Positions 13,014 to 28,300 are shown, numbered from the stretch's first letter. The stretch: DNA of 64,000 nt from Lichenostomus cassidix (GCA_008360975.2 CM039188.1:26997944-27061943); one strand, 5' to 3'. The notes: a model not told the origin generated them from the sequence alone. Program-made: numbers and translations.

Positions 13014-16000
13014 CCACCTGTGGGGCCCTGAAACCTCCTGCAAGAGCAGGATGGGAATGAGCAGCTAAGGAGACAAGGTGTAGAGAACACAAAACTTCAC
13101 CCATTGGCAGAAAATCTCCTTTAAAGGAATTTCTTCCCCTTCCAACCGTGTGTCAGAAACCTCAGATAGAAAGGGATAGAAACTGAGTGATGGATTTTAA
13201 GAAGCTGTACCCTCCTCCCTCCCTCCAATTACTGCTTGCGTTTCTAGGGTAGAATTAATGAAGTTAATTACATCTACACAAAATCTCTTGGTTGAGTGAA
13301 TTATTTAGATCTTCTAAAATAGAGACATAATTTTCTGCAGGGTTCACAGGCTGTTTTTCAAGCTTGGTTGGTTACTTTGGTTTATAGTCCCCATGATGCA
13401 TGGCTGCTACCTTAAGCACTCTGGGGTGCACCTTTTAGAGTAATACAAGATGTCAAATTCAGTGTAAGGACCACTGCAGCGTTCAAAACAAAAATACTGA
13501 AGTAAATCTAAAGACCCGTTTCTAACAAAGATGAAAAAGAGTTAAAATGTAAAGCAAAATAACAGAGTGAGGTTCTTAGAGGGTAAAACTATATTGTGTA
13601 ATTAGCAGAGAAAATGTCTAATATGCTGCTTGTCTGACAGTCTTCTGTTCACTTTGGTGTCATCATTTTCAACATGCAGCATTAACTGAAGGAATTTTCA
13701 GGAATGTGTTTACAATGTGTTAATGTGAAAACAGAAAAAACCAACAAAGAATAATCTGTGCAATCAAAACATTTAAAGGAGATACCTTACAGTAAATAGT
13801 ATTCAAGATTAAGACTTCAAAGAATGGAAAGATCAGGCATACATGATTGTGAGGCTTTAACAGATAATTTTACTTTTAAAATTGCCTGACATGTGAGGTT
13901 GACATTAAAGATAAGTCTAAATTTAGGGCTGGAGGCAAACTTCAGCATCTAATTAATTTTTCACCAAATTGCTTGTTGGATTTTTTTAAGGAAAATTTTG
14001 TGCAGATTTAATTTAAAACTTTCTTGGTTTGTTTATTTTTTTGCTTTAGGGATTTTTTTTTAATTAGAAGTCAAATAGAAGTTTTTTATATGGAAACACT
14101 CATTTTGTGTCTTGTGATGACTTAAATTTCTCATTTACTGCTGTGTCTTGGGCTTACCCCTGGCTGTACTTCAAGCAGGACCCCATGAGCAGCACCTTCC
14201 ATGCTGTCCTTGTCCTTGTGTCTCCTGAAAGGCAGAATGCACCGTGTTTTGTGAAATACAGTTCAATAAGATCCTAGTTTATGTGGAAAATAAGGTAGTG
14301 TGTGCATTACTAGAGGTTTCCTGAAGCATTTCAATAGCATTTCCTAATGGAAAACTTCAGCGTTTTTTAGATAAAAGATTTGTATTGCAATTTTCCATCA
14401 ATAAAATTCCAATCCTTACTGCATACAGATTTTCATTATATACAAAAGGAGTACTAACAAAGATTCATTTCCAAGAAGAAAAGGCAAAAGCATCATGTAA
14501 TGCAATCCAGATACAAGTAATTGCCCCCACAGCATGGGCAGTATGGTAATACGGAGTTAAGTGTGGCATGAAGACTCATGGTGGCCCAGCAAGCATTAGA
14601 ACATGTAGGTTTTGAACAGCCATATCATCTGGGCATTTATTTAGGGCTCTCTGAACACACCTGAAAAACCAGTTTAACAGTAGCATTTGCTGGTTGAGCA
14701 CAGAGTCAAGCAACTAAGTTGGGGCAGGCATTGGGAAATCCTGCCAGGAAAGAAGTGTTTTTGGCTGGTGATACTTCTGCAGGGCATTAGGGATGTGAGG
14801 TGTCCTTCGGAGTCACATCACTACAGGTGACATTCCCTGTGTTAATGACTGAACCATAGCAAAGGAACTCGTACTTCTATCTCAGAAAACCTGTAACTTA
14901 TTAACTCATTTTTGTTTAGGTTGTCTTGGGATATGCTGAATCAGAGAGAAACTTTGGTTTGGGTTGTGCGCTGTCCAGCACCAGGAGTTGCATACCTATG
15001 AGTGAGGTTCACTAAGGGCTGTCACAACATGAGCAAAATTATGTCTCGTCCAGTGAAATTACACTTCAGTAAAATACATGGAGACAAAATATTTACTGCA
15101 ACTATTGGTTGAATTGTACTGATTAAAGGAGTCACTAACAGAGGGAGCACTTCTCTGAAAATGGGCAGTTTTAGAAAGAATGAAAGTAATTTGTTCGATA
15201 GGTGAATTATCATAGGACTGGTTCTTTCATCATCTGTATTTTGGGTAATTACTAGTTTTACCTAAATGTTGGCAATATTGCATGTTTGTCATCATTAATA
15301 ATTTTTATATTCTACTAAGAACATGGAAGCCTTTTATTTTCTGTTTGCTGCTGTGAAATTGTTTCAAAATTTACAACTTCACAGATGCAGACTCTGTCTC
15401 TGGTTTTTAATTGTGCATTTTTATGATTTTGGTGTTTTGCAAGATTCTGGAGCTTAAGCTCCTCAGCTGTCACTGTTCTCTGCTGCTGATGGAAACACCT
15501 TAGCAGCAGCAAACAAACTGCTGGCAGAAGGAATTGCAGCACTAAGATAAGGTTGTTTCTAATCTAAATGCTTCTCAGTTGAGAATCGCATGAGGAAGAA
15601 ACATATTCAAGGAATCAGTCAATTGTGGCTTTTTCCTAATGTACTATATTTACAACCTCTGACAATTCGAGCTGAGAGCAGCAAAAACTTGCCCTAATTG
15701 CAAGGACTGCAAAAAAATACTTGCGCTTTTTTCTCCCTGAATAAATGGTTGTTTCTTTGGGATGAAATGCGTATCTGCATTATGAAAGAAAACAATAACA
15801 GTGCTATGTCTCTGCTCATTAAGTGGTTGGAGAAGAATTAACAAGTCCAGATTTTTCTTCTAAGTCTGTCTGGATTTCAGATTACACAGTAAATCATGTT
15901 CCCTGATGCCTCTAATTCTAAAGGGAATATTGTACATTTTGATGATACTTTTAATACCACTTTTCACTTTCAAGAATGGCTGTAAAGATTTTGGATACAC

Positions 16001-16227
16001 TCCTGTGTGTTGCTATGCCAAAAGTAAGTGTTTGTCATTCTGGAGTGTTAGAAAGTAACTCAGGATTTCATAATGTGTCTGGAATTCATATCAGCACCAA
16101 AGTGCTTATGATTTGAAAGAAATATGTGTTATTTCTGTGAGACTGCATGTAAATTTATATTTAAGCAATGTTTCTTTTGCAATATTACTGATTTAACTTG
16201 TAAAATACTGTTATTTTTTCATCTTAG

Positions 16228-16321
16228 GTCTGAGGGTAACAGTGTTACTAACATCATCCCTCATGGTATTGGGAGCTGGCCTGAGATGTGTTCCAGTTTC
16301 GGACGTAGAAATTAGAAAGAA
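16228..16321 (+). CDS. SLC49A4: SLC49A4 coding exon 2
   Basis: This 94-nt exon sits between acceptor atcttag and donor gtaagt. The first two bases (GT) complete a glycine codon begun in exon 1 (phase 1), and the last two (AA) pair with the first G of exon 3 to give lysine. It encodes [20 protein letters not shown] followed by [10 protein letters not shown], which is transmembrane helix 3 and the short loop after it, about residues 117-147 if exon 1 is as long as in mammals. The mammalian protein has the same pattern, including the conserved GLRC motif at the end of the helix. The exon is small and surrounded by large introns, so an ORF-based search would miss it. Confidence 0.93.
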
Positions 16322-19300
16322 GTAAGTAAATTAGTTACTTTTAATATACATATTTTATTTTTTCTGCTAACGTAATTTTTGCTGCAACGACAAAGAAATG
16401 GTAGTACAGATTTTCTGTATGAAGTTGATATGCCAGGTGTTTGCTGTGTGGTCATGAGTTTACATGCTTCTTTGCTTCTTTAATGGATTTTTCTAGTCCT
16501 TCTTTTCCATAGTATCTGAAGATCAGAAGGCCATTTACAAGCCTGAGTTAATTAAGCCTCACCCCATCCTGCATGACTAATATTAATCTGCTTTGCAAAT
16601 AAGGAACCAGAGATTTAGAGAGTTTCAGAAACTGGCCCACGATCACACAGGGAGCCATGCCTCAAAACCCCAAAATAAGGAATTTGTATGCAAATGTTAA
16701 ATAATTATTCTTTCTCTTGTATTGACGTATGAGATCATGCCGTGAGACAGATGAATTTGTGCAAAATGGCCTTTTTCATGTAGTCTCTTCCAGTCCGTGT
16801 TCCAAAGTAGCCTTGTACTTTTTCTGCAGTGAAATTACTGTCTTCTGTACACATGCATTTAAGAATTTGTGATGGAAACAGATTCCTTCCTAAAAATCCC
16901 ACAAACCAAACAATTGAATTGTTCCATCAACATATCCTGAATCTGGGAATCCTCAGTAAGTACAGGAGTAGTGCTTGTTTTGTACAACCAGGAATATGGA
17001 TCACTTGTTTTTCACTTAACATTCTTTTGCCTCTTAGTGTGAAGGAGGTGGGAGTATGCAGGCATTATTACTCTTTTCTGCTACTTTAAAAAAACAGTAG
17101 CTCTGGTTCTTTGCTAGTTATGCTTGCATAATATGTAAACACTAAGAAAAAGTCTTATAAATAAAAGGGTTTATGTGGGTTGGATTTTTTCCCTCTTGAA
17201 TTCTAGTCAGCTTGAATTCTACCAGGCAGTCCTGGTATTACTTCAGCAAGTTATTTGGGTTTGGGTTTTTCATTTGTGGTTTTTTATTTTTTTTTTCCTT
17301 AGTATTGCTTTACCTGGAAATCAGCTTGGAAACCTTTTAAGCTGAGAAAGAAAATGTTTGGTGAGAACTTGAAAGCCAGTGACTGGGTACCATGAATAAA
17401 ACAAATAAAGAGGTTCAGGATGTAAAAAATACATGGATTGTAAAACTAGACCTATTAAATTAACTAAAAGCAGTGTGTCAGGTAGGAGGGGTGCAATTTC
17501 AGTGCTTTGTGAGCATATCAGGAAGCGCCCAAGGTGCTCCTGATGGTTGCCCAGTGTTGCCCATGTCAACAGGGTGTTCAAGGACTGTGTGAGCAGGGCA
17601 GGCTGAACTAACCATATTGTGCTACCCTTCACAGTGACCCTTTTGAGGAAAATGTACTGTTGGGGTGGCCAGGAAGAGCTGTCCTTATTTTACCCTTGGT
17701 TTACATTGTCTTAAAATGTCAAGGGGTGCTCGACATTCAATTTGTTAACTCTCATCAGTCTTCAATTAAATATCAATAGCTTTTAAATTGGTCAGATGGC
17801 TTAAATGCAATGCAATGTGGTGTTTTATGTGGCTTTTCATTTATGATTTATGCCAGAAGACATGCGCTGCCCTAGGCTTTGCCAAAACAGGGATGAACAC
17901 CATGAATACCTGAGAAGATGAAAATTCCCAAGTGAGATTTAGATGTGAGATACATTTGGGGATTGGGGAGTTTCCACAAATTCTTATCACCTTTAAAGGA
18001 GGTTTTCCAATGTCGTTGCAGCAAGGAGGCCTAGGAAAACAATGAAGTACATAACTAAGGAGAAACATGCAAGGAACATTTTAACTAAACAAAGAAAGGC
18101 TTTGGACTGTGTAGAGTCTAATGAGTGAGATGTATAAAACATGATGATAAAATTTATTGGAAACTATATTGGGAAAATAAGAGTATGAGCAGAATCTTGA
18201 TAGAAAAGGTTAATAATTTCATATATTCATGCTGTGAAAATATGTATCATCTCCAGCTGAAACTAATAAATTTGCCTACTTATCTTACTCCCAAAAAAAG
18301 AAATTTTCAAGAATTGTACCTCTACATGAGGAAGTAGTTTGATCTTTTACACAGTTTGATTAAAAATCTACAGAGAATTAATTATGGCTAACTCTGTGAA
18401 GCAAGAGAATGGTTTTCAGTGAAGGTTCTTGAGACTTTGTAAATAATTGTGCAGACGGTGTAATGTTATATCCTGTAACTTGCATTCTTTTGAGGGCTAA
18501 GGTTTAGGGCTAGTTTTCATCCATTATTTGAAGAGTGATACTAAATAAAATACTTTTGAGATGAGCATTATTGCTTAATGCATTAGCCACAACTGGCTGA
18601 GCACTAAATGATGCATTTATGCTGAATGTGTTAATACAACTATTTGAATGTTACAGAACCTGTCAGAGAGACAAGATCACACACAAGCTAATTGGAAGCA
18701 TTTCAGAAGCCAGTGTAACTGGAATTTCTTTAAATGCTTTTACATGTTTTGTAGTGTGTTCTTTCAGTCTGTGAGTAATCTGCAGAAATATGATGAAGAT
18801 TTCCATGGAATAATTATGTCAGAGCTAATATACATAAAATTATGAGAATGTTCATGAGGTTTGTAAGGTTTAGGTTGGGTTTTTTGTACTTTGTGGCAGT
18901 CTCTGCTCCCTGAACTCATGTGATTTAACATTAAGGAGAGCAACTAAAGCCCACCACCTATCAGAGCAGTCACAGACATAAGGAAAACACTGTTAAGACT
19001 GACTTTTAATCCTGGGTGCTTTATGCTCCTTATCTCAAACAGACCTGAATTATCCAAGTGTATTCTTAATCTCCCTTCTAGTCTATAATTATACTTTTGG
19101 TTGTAGTGAGTAACATCAGACTAAGACCATTTCCAGTTCTTCAAGTCATGTTTTAAACACAGACCTTAACCAGTCTTTTCAGTACATTTAATGCCTATGC
19201 ATATGAGTGAAACTTCAAGTTGCGCATTTGAGTGTGTCTCTTGAAGCAGCTGTGAGCTTCCTATGGTGAATTTTTGTTCTCTGCCAGTGTGTGTGACCTA

Positions 19301-22300
19301 AAACTGTACTGGAAACCCATGCCAGAACTGCATAAATTCAGTGCAGGCTGAAGTGGGAGAACATGGTGAAAATGTTGAAGTGTGAACTTGTATATGAGAT
19401 GGAGGATCCAACCTTTACATGGACTAGTAAAGTCCCTCTCCATGTACACATGTATTTCCACCTGTTTTCCTCCCCAGCCCAGTAACCTGAGGTTAATCAT
19501 ATAGACAAGGATGTTAAAAAGAATTTTTCTTATGTACCATGCACTTCTGGCTTTGTCAAATGTGCCAGATATGTGACAGTAAATTTGACTTTTAAAAATA
19601 AAACCCTAAATGGTTACTCCTTTCTAAATGTTATGAAAACTTCATTTGCCACACCTATTTTTTTAGTTCACAGTTAATATACACTGTGTAGAACATAAAA
19701 GAAAAAAAGTGTTATCAAATTGTACCTTTCCTGAATCTTCTTCCCTTTTTTGGAGGTTACAAGAACATCACTAATGCTTTTTTGCCTGCATTTTTCCCAG
19801 TCCTTTCCTTTTTGACGCCTGCTTTTCACTGAGTAAATATTTGCACTGGACTCTTTTAGGATTTGATTATTTTACCCTAAACATTAACATTACTAGGAGA
19901 ATATTTTTTTATAGACTAAATCAGAGTTGGTTTTTTCCCTCCACATAACACTTTGTACTTACCTCGTATTCTGTGTTTAGGAATAGATTTACATACATCT
20001 TAGGTCTTAAATCTAGGCAAAAAGCTGTATGAGCTGGAACGTGTAAAAAAGAAGGAAATTAAATGATGAAATCAGCCCACAGTCATAAATCTTTGGCTTT
20101 TAAAACTGATTGTGTGATGTAAGACTTCTTAAAATGTTTTGAAAGACAGGATAATTAAAGACATGGAAGTAAAGGATGTAACATAATTTGTCATTTGTAT
20201 TGAATACATTAATTAAGCAATTTATTAGAACTTGTTATGCTGTGGGCTGGTAGTGTTTGTCCTTCACATTAGATTTCACAACAGAGAAGTAGTTACTGAG
20301 GACCTTGAATCATGGCAGTAAGAGGATGCTCCTTGGCAGAAAGCACCATTAAAATGTTTGTTGGGAATCCAGTAAAATAGCACAGAGAATTACAGTGGAA
20401 GCACAGTGGTTGTTTACACAGTCATTTATGGGAGACACGCTAGTAGCTAGTAGATCCTGTAAATGGGTCTTTTTGTTGATATTACCAGTTCTTAGGATTT
20501 TGAATCTTCTTCTTACTCTTAGATATATTGCTGTGTATTCTTTCCTTTATTATATTTGAAGATTTGCTCTTACCACATCTTTGGGACATTTTGGTTCTGT
20601 TAGCTAGTTGCAACCTAATTTGTATTTTACTTTTGTTAGACTCACCCTTTAATAATTCCACATTTTTCCCTTTTTCAATCCTGAAAACCTAAAGAATTAC
20701 ATGGGATCATCTCATTATTTGTCTTTCTGCCATCCTAAGGCTGCCATTCTATTGCATGAAAAATGCAAAGGGGAACCTCAGAAAAGGTAATTTAAGTAAA
20801 GGAAAGATATACTAGGATTCCCATATTCCCTGGCAATACTGAACACACTTTTGTGCTCAAAAAACCCTAACCAACCCAAACTGGAGCATCTGTGGAGAAG
20901 AGGAATTAAAGTGTTCTAGGGAATGAGAAGAGCCTGTTAGGAGAGGATGGTAGACAAATCAGCCTGTAAGTAATGAAGACAGAGTGTGCTGCATGTTTTG
21001 TGCTCCCTACCTCACTGGGGAAGAGAAATGAAAAAAGGATTTAATCTAAAGCGAGGTTCTGGGAGTAGAAAGATGAATAAACATACCTGTTTGTGTGCTG
21101 TAGCTCAGGAAGAGGAGGGGGAAGATGTTAAGATTGAGCACTTGCCTGGTGCTGATGGTGCTGGTTTGTGCTTTGGCTGCAGTGCTGGGGGAAGGCTGAA
21201 CTGGGTTAATCCATGGTGTCAGAAAAAGAGAAAAGTGGGGAAAAAAGGAAACAGGTCATTCATCAGTAGGTTCACATGGAGAATACTGATTTTCTAAGCC
21301 CCTGTAACTTAACAGTTTATCTTGTTTTTATTACCTCCACCAGCTTCATCTTGTACACAAGGTTTATTTTTTAACCTCTGCTCCAAAGCATTTCTTTTAG
21401 GTGAGAGGTCCTGTGATTTGTTCCTAGGTGGTGATGATTTTTTCTAGCTTTGCTCATTTGTTGGTGGTAGAGGGGGATGATTTAGTGTCCCTCTGGCTGT
21501 CCTGTGATCCCACCTGCCACTGCTTGAGCTGTGTGTCCTGAGATGCACCAGCAGCTTCTGATCTGCTCCAGGGGCAGCCAAATTGGCTTCTCCTTCAGCT
21601 GGAACAGCCTTAGTGGAAAAAGGAGATGACTTGACAGTTCTGGTCATGAACACTCCTTCCTCTTGCACCTGTGCTGGACTTTGGCCATGGCACTGTGGGT
21701 GTCATCCACCTGCACCAGCAGCCAGCGTGGCTGCTGAATTAGCAATTTACAGACCTGTGTAAATTCTTGGAGTACTGAGTCCAGTACATTAAAACAAACT
21801 CAGAAAGGGCTTGGTCTTGCAGTAGTATTTAGTGTGCAGCACTTCTATTAGGCCTCAGCTAGTGTAAGCCTATGCTGGAAGGGAATTTATATTCTCTGTG
21901 GGATATTTAGCTTCATCTCATGTAATGGCAGGTGATACCCCTAACTGTAGAATGCTTTAAATTTTTTTAATCGTAATGAGCTCTTTGCCTTAGTTTGTGA
22001 CTCATACTGTATTGGCTAATTTCTGTCCTTAAGTAATTGGTATTAATTGAATTTATATTGAAGTTGCTGCATTATAAGCAAAACACCCTCTTGCTCTTTC
22101 ACTTGCTTCAGAAAAATTATTCAGGAATATTTAAATAGTTCTTGTTTATCCCATTTCTTAATTTGCTGCATCTCCTGTACACTCCTACTCTTTTACTGAA
22201 AAATCCTACTTTGGACCTCTTTTGTACTAAGTAATCTTAATCAGCTTTCTCCCATCGCAGCCCCAGTAGCAGCCAGTCCTGGTGTGCTTCCCTGATAATT

Positions 22301-25300
22301 TTTTCAGTATGTTTTGCCTCATTAGCCCATAATGTAATTGCCTATTTTGTGTTTACAGTGTTGTTTACTTTTGGTCTGTTCATATTTGATGAGCATGTCC
22401 TCTGTTAGTGTTGGTTTAAATATTTCTTCTTTTAGTAATGGGTTTGTGGAGTGGGGTAGTTTAAAAAAAACCCCAAGAAAACAGGGTTTTTAATTAAAAA
22501 AAAACCAAACAACCCAGATTTGACTTTATGTACCCTTATCCTTCAAACCTGAATGGAGTGAAGAGCCCCCACACACACAGCTGTGTGACAGGTGTGATGG
22601 CTGCACAGTAACAGCATGAGGATGTGAGGGAATTAGTCACCACAGTGCCAGGGGGGTCTCACTGTACACCCACCTCATCCTTTTCCTCTGTCAGGATGTC
22701 TGATGGAGACCTCAGGCTCTTGGCCTGAGATTGTTTCTCCCTCGCCGTGCAAATCCTTGTCTCTCTCGGCAGGCTCTCAGTAATAAGTATAGGAGTAACA
22801 CTGGTTTTCCAATCCTTTAAATTTAAACCCAAAACTCACTATCTTTCAGACCATTGTAAAAGTGTTTGCTGTTTTCTTCCAAGTGTGGGAGAAGTGACAT
22901 GAGTCTGGTATGGCTGGGATGCCTGAGAGGTGCTGTGGTCCCTTCCAAGTCTGCTCCCATAATGGTCTGAGGGGCTGTGCTGAGGCCGTGGCTCATACAG
23001 GGGTAAAGCATGAGCCTGATTCCTGGTGAAAATGGCTAAATGTGCATTTTAAAGTTTTTTTTCTTTTTCACTCTATTGATGGAGATAATGTATCACACAG
23101 TGACTCAGGCTTTCAGCTTGTAATAATATTTCTTACTGATGGGGGAAAAACCAGTTTTAAATTATTCCACATATCAATGGTTGCATGCATCAAAAACAAG
23201 CTAAAAAATGCTAATGGCCTCAATCCATGAATATCCAGAAGGCAGAAATCTTTTGTAGTATAAATATATCATTTAATGAAAATATTGAAAGGAAGTGCAT
23301 TTCCATGAAATTCATCTATCAGAATGTTATTTTTAATAGATGAATTCATTGCTTTACCCAGAGGTATTTTTCTTTCCAGTCTCTTTCCAGACATAGAGCC
23401 TTACTGTGCTCTCTTTGGTGTATAAACAAAATGGCATTTGCATTGATTCTCCCCATACTCTGTAGCAGTGAATTGCATGAATTTGACCTCCCTAATTCTC
23501 TTTGCCTTAAAAGTGCCTGAAAAAGTTCCACTTACTAGGAGGTTCTTTTGTTTTATTTATTTTTGTGAGTTTAAAGGAAAAGCTCTATCCACTTCTAGCT
23601 TGATGGTGAAGAATCAAAAGTGGTTCTTGACAAAACTGGTATTGGTTCTCTCTGAGGTATAATCAATCTCCTAATGCATAATGTGGGTAAGTGCATGGCT
23701 TTTCATATGCCTTTTCCTGAGCAAGTAACTTGCATCATACATCAGTGTAGATGCTCTAGAGTAGGAGGTATTTGCTTTGTTGCCACGTAGTGACACTAAA
23801 TTCAATAGCACTTCAAAAGTGCTCTGAAGTCCTCCAGTGGAAGGGTCTCTTTCATTGGCTTCCAGGAATTCTCCCAGTGAGCTAATCACTACATAAACCT
23901 ATTTGTCTTCCAAATTAGTAGTAGTTGAACAATCCACTTGTTTCAGTGAATGAAGTTGTCAGGCATGTGAAAGAAATATTAGCTGTCCATTTCTATAAAA
24001 TATTAAGTTCTTTATCCAGAATTGCTTTCTGTGTTGTGAGGATCAGCAGTTCATGTACTGAACTTTTCCATAGTAAGTGGCACACTACAGTGCTGTATTC
24101 CTGCAGAATAAGCACTCTCAGTGACTTGGTTGCTCCTCACACTTTGCTCAAGAGTGGCGAAATTGAATTAAAGTTTATTTATATTGTGTTTGCATAGAAG
24201 TTTGAGTAGTAACTAAGTGGTCAGTTCTCATGGCAGCACATGGAAAAAGCATGGAGGAAGTTTCATGAAAAAAACCTGCACCAGAATCACGCCTTCTCAG
24301 GGCTCTTGAGATGAGCTCTGCTCCCTTCTAAGATCCAAAGGAATTGAATTTCCCAGTTGGCCAGGGGTCATTATGTTGAGAGTCAGAGCAGCACCCTGGG
24401 GTTGACAGCCCTGCTCTTCACTGTGTTGTCTGCCAAAGAAAAGGTGAAAATGCTTTTTCCACATTGTGAATCAGTTAAAATACTGATCCAACTTCTCCCA
24501 TCTTAGCCTTAACAAAACAAGTTCAATTAACATACCTTAGAGCTGAGCTTTGAATACTTATTTTAGTGTTGTGGGTTTTGAATCCATTGTGTTAAAAGTA
24601 ATTTTTTGAGTAAGTAGATTTCCCTTCACTGTTGCCTTTTTTTCACCCATCTGAGTACAGAAACTAATGAGATTTTCTTTCACTTAAAATTTTCCTAAGT
24701 CCAGGCATTAGACACACAGTGGCAGAAACACTAAATGTCTGGATTTTTTACCTAGAAAAAGCATTTATGTAACACACAGCTTTTAAATAGCTTAACAAAT
24801 CCAGTACCTGATGTGAATGTGACCATGCATGCAAAGTTCCAACTTGTACAAGGAGAAAAAGAAAAATAAAGCTGACTGTAAATGGAAATGCTTTCCCATC
24901 TTACCTATATGGTATTATCATCAATCACTAGAACCTTTTTCCTGTATAATCTCACTTTTTTACATACCCAGTTTGCTCAGTGATATTGTAATTTCAGCAT
25001 TTATAGCTTTATGTGGGTTTTTTTTGTTGCTGGCTGTTAGGGCATTGCAACAGTGACTGCAAGGAATGAATAAGGCAGGTATAACCAGGTTAGCTCCTAA
25101 TACTAGTGTAAAGTCTTCTCAGGGATGCGATAAAAACTATATAATAGAAGTTACTTATAATGTGACTTGATAAAAAAATGGAAAGGAGGTGACAATATAG
25201 TACAATAAGGTTTTTTTTCTCTGACTTCTATTGCTGTATTTGAACTGTCCCTTGTACTATATTTTTGCAGTTCAGAGGCCAGTATGGTAACAAAAGTGAT

Positions 25301-28300
25301 CTCTATTTTGTGCAAAAGTGTGCATGTGTGTATCTATTTGTGTATTTTTTATATAGATAGATATATAATGTAAATGTCTAAGTTACTCGTTACTGTGATG
25401 CTCTGGCATGTGATATTTCACACTACCATTTACTACCAGTCCTCAAATATTTTTGTATTTTTTTTTAGCAAAAGGTTCATGTTCAATTGCAAGTTACAAG
25501 TTTGGCAGAGCACATAAATTCATTAGCAGAGAGGTAAGGTATGCAAAAACCTTGACATACCAAAATCAGTGCTGACCTGGCTTCTGAGACAGTTAGAAAC
25601 AAGATATTTTAAATAGATGTTTACTTTCACACTTTTGCTTTAAGCTAGGTAGTCATCAATTATTTTGTCAGTTGAGGATGAATTTCTGATGTAACTTTTT
25701 CCTGATCTTCTTTTTCATGATTGTGATTAAAAAGCCTTCTACTTGTGTTATTTTCTGGCATTTGACCTCGATAGTTTTCTACTTTTTGATACATGAAAAT
25801 AATTAAATGATGATTGGATAAATAACACATCTGGAAACAGAACTGGATAAATAACAGATTAACGTTACACTGGTAGTGTAGTGAGACTGAAAAATGGTTT
25901 CCATCTGGGTAAGATCCTGACCTAAAGTTATCTTTTCATCCTCTTCCTCAGGAAAGGGAAAATTTGTGCAGAATGAAACGAGAATAGTGATGGGGAAAAT
26001 GCAATTCCTCTTTGCACCTTTTCAATAGAAGAAACAAGAAGAAAATCAGGGGATAACAGAAACAAGCCATCTCTCTTTGTCTTGGAGCAGTTTTTAGCAT
26101 TGATGGTGTACAAGAGCAGACTCATGGGCTGTGAGACCAAAATCTAGTGCAGTGCTGGTAAGATGTTGTAACAAACAGCAAAAAGCCACCAATACTGTTG
26201 TGTTCATATTTCTCTGTCAGGTGGAGCAGCTGCTACATACATCTCCCAGAGCTGCAGCTTAGTAAATGCTCTGAATTGCGTTTTGAATCTCTCGTCCATG
26301 TCTCTCTGGGGAAATGAGTTAAGGATGTGCAGAAGAACCATGCAAATAATCTTTTTCTCAGGAAAAAGTCGCTTAATTCAAGCCAGTGTTGAAAAAGAGA
26401 TAAAACAGGGTTTAGGCTGTTATCATTTGCAGAGATATTTGAGGTTATAGTCTGTATATTGATGGCAGTTTAGACTGAAAATAGTGTTTGTTAATTCAAA
26501 TATGTTAGACTTGAGAAATTAAACAATATGAAGATAAGAGATGCTCTACCCTGGATGATAATGCCAGGCTTGGTAAATGCCAAAAATGTAGATGGAAAGG
26601 CAAATCCATCGGAACAGATAACACAACATCCAGGACGAGGCTGGAGAGAGAGCAGCCAGGAAAATGCCAACAGAAGACACCTTGAGAGAGGCAAAATTGG
26701 CTCACCCTTTGAAAAAAACTAAAGCAAACAAATCCAAAACAACAAGCAATATAAAATTAAAATTCTGGATTAAGGTTCTAGTTTCTCCCTTGAAATCTGC
26801 AAAGTAAAATTAACATTTGTTGCTCCCTTGAGTATAGAACTTGGTTATAGAGCTTTATTCAGATGACAGAGTTTGATAGACATAATCTAAATCTGAAGTA
26901 CATTATAAGAATATTTGTGTCTAATTTTCACAATATATAAATTGGGGGAGTTTGGTGGTTTGTTTAAAGTTTTTTTAACAAAATTTTTCTTCTTCTATCA
27001 GATGAAGTGTCTACATGATCACAGGTGCTGCAGAACTATTGTAATTTTTTCTGATTTCAGTGAATTTTATTTGCGATTAGGAAGACTACAGAGTAGGCAT
27101 ATTTGAATTAAAACAGTAATACCATAGTGGTGTCAATGAATAGAAGTGGTAGTATGGCACCCAAAGCTATAAAGGTAATTTTGTGGTGACCCAGTTTTCC
27201 AAACATACAATAACAAGAACACAATTTAAACATTGAATTTGCTTCGGAGCAAGCGGAAATAGTAAAATAAAATCTTTATATGTTGCAGTAGTTACCTGAC
27301 TTGCTACTGAAATGCAGTGTTTTCTGGGGATGTGCCATAGCTCTGCAAATTCCCTGGAACAGTTTAGGAGAAGTTTGAGAACAACTTACTCTAATGAAGT
27401 AAATATAATGCAAATTCCAAAGTGCACAAGGATACCTTGGTTTGTCCAAAGTATACTGGAGAGTAACCATAGGGGATTGCTGTAATGTGTCCTCCAGAAA
27501 ACTATACCAGAGCATTATTTTTATAGTGCTTTTTATTTATTTAAAACTATTTTTTTCAGTGTGTGTGACAGTTTAACAAGCATTAAAAAGTCCTGACTAT
27601 GCCTTGGTGATGTCCATCTGAAGCACATCATCAACACTAGTAATGAAATCTGTCCTTTTCTATGTGAGCATTAAAAAAATCCCTCAAAAAACCCCCAAAA
27701 CATTGAATTGCTTATATGTAACAGCAGATACTATTTCTGTTCCAGCTCAGAAAGTGTTTCCTTCAGATGATGTATAACAGTGCTTTTTTCTGTATATTTT
27801 TAATAAATTTTCTTTAAAAATTTAATTTCTGATCCACTGAGAATCGGTAGCATCTATTCCTTTTTATTGCAATTTATGTTGTTAATTTGATAAAGAGTCT
27901 GTTGGCACTTCTTTTGCATATTTTGTTCCTTTGTGTGCTTTAAAAAACTCTTGCTACACTGTATGTTATTCAGCCATTTGTGGCTTGAAACACTGCCTAA
28001 ATGCTGGCTTATGTTTCCCCATTTTCAGGCCGTAGCTTTTTATGTCTCACAACTCAAGTTTTGCAGCAATAACACTGAGTTCCTGCTATGGTTAGAAAAA
28101 CACCACCCATTTGAAAATATCATCTGCTACCACTTTATTGCACGATGAATAGATTTACTTTGGAGGGTTGCAATATCTCATTTGACTTTCTTGCTGTTTT
28201 TTAGAAATTAAGTTTTTATATAAATTCCAAAATAGTTTTACCTTCCATGGCTGATCACTTAATGGAAAAGTCAAAGTGGAAGATTTCTGACTGAATTCCA

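Larger units (their letters stand above)
1..16227 (+). other. SLC49A4: SLC49A4 intron 1, 3' portion (over 16 kb)
   Basis: No GC-rich exon encoding the expected N-terminus (ending in a segment like WLLDKRG before the exon 2 glycine) is visible anywhere here, so this is read as the tail of intron 1. It ends in a pyrimidine-rich acceptor, ttattttttcatcttag. It holds a CR1 3' end, a tRNA-derived SINE, a GC-richer patch near 5.2-5.45 kb, a possible degraded LTR near 2.2-3.0 kb and a few short tandem duplications, each listed separately. Open frames here are short, mutually overlapping on both strands, and show no recognisable domain. An unannotated non-coding RNA cannot be excluded from sequence alone. 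Confidence 0.8.

Noticed and set aside
22930..22975. Possible second CR1 3' end (ggtcccttccaag)
   Set aside because: The flanking CR1 landmarks and the attctgtg terminal repeat are absent.
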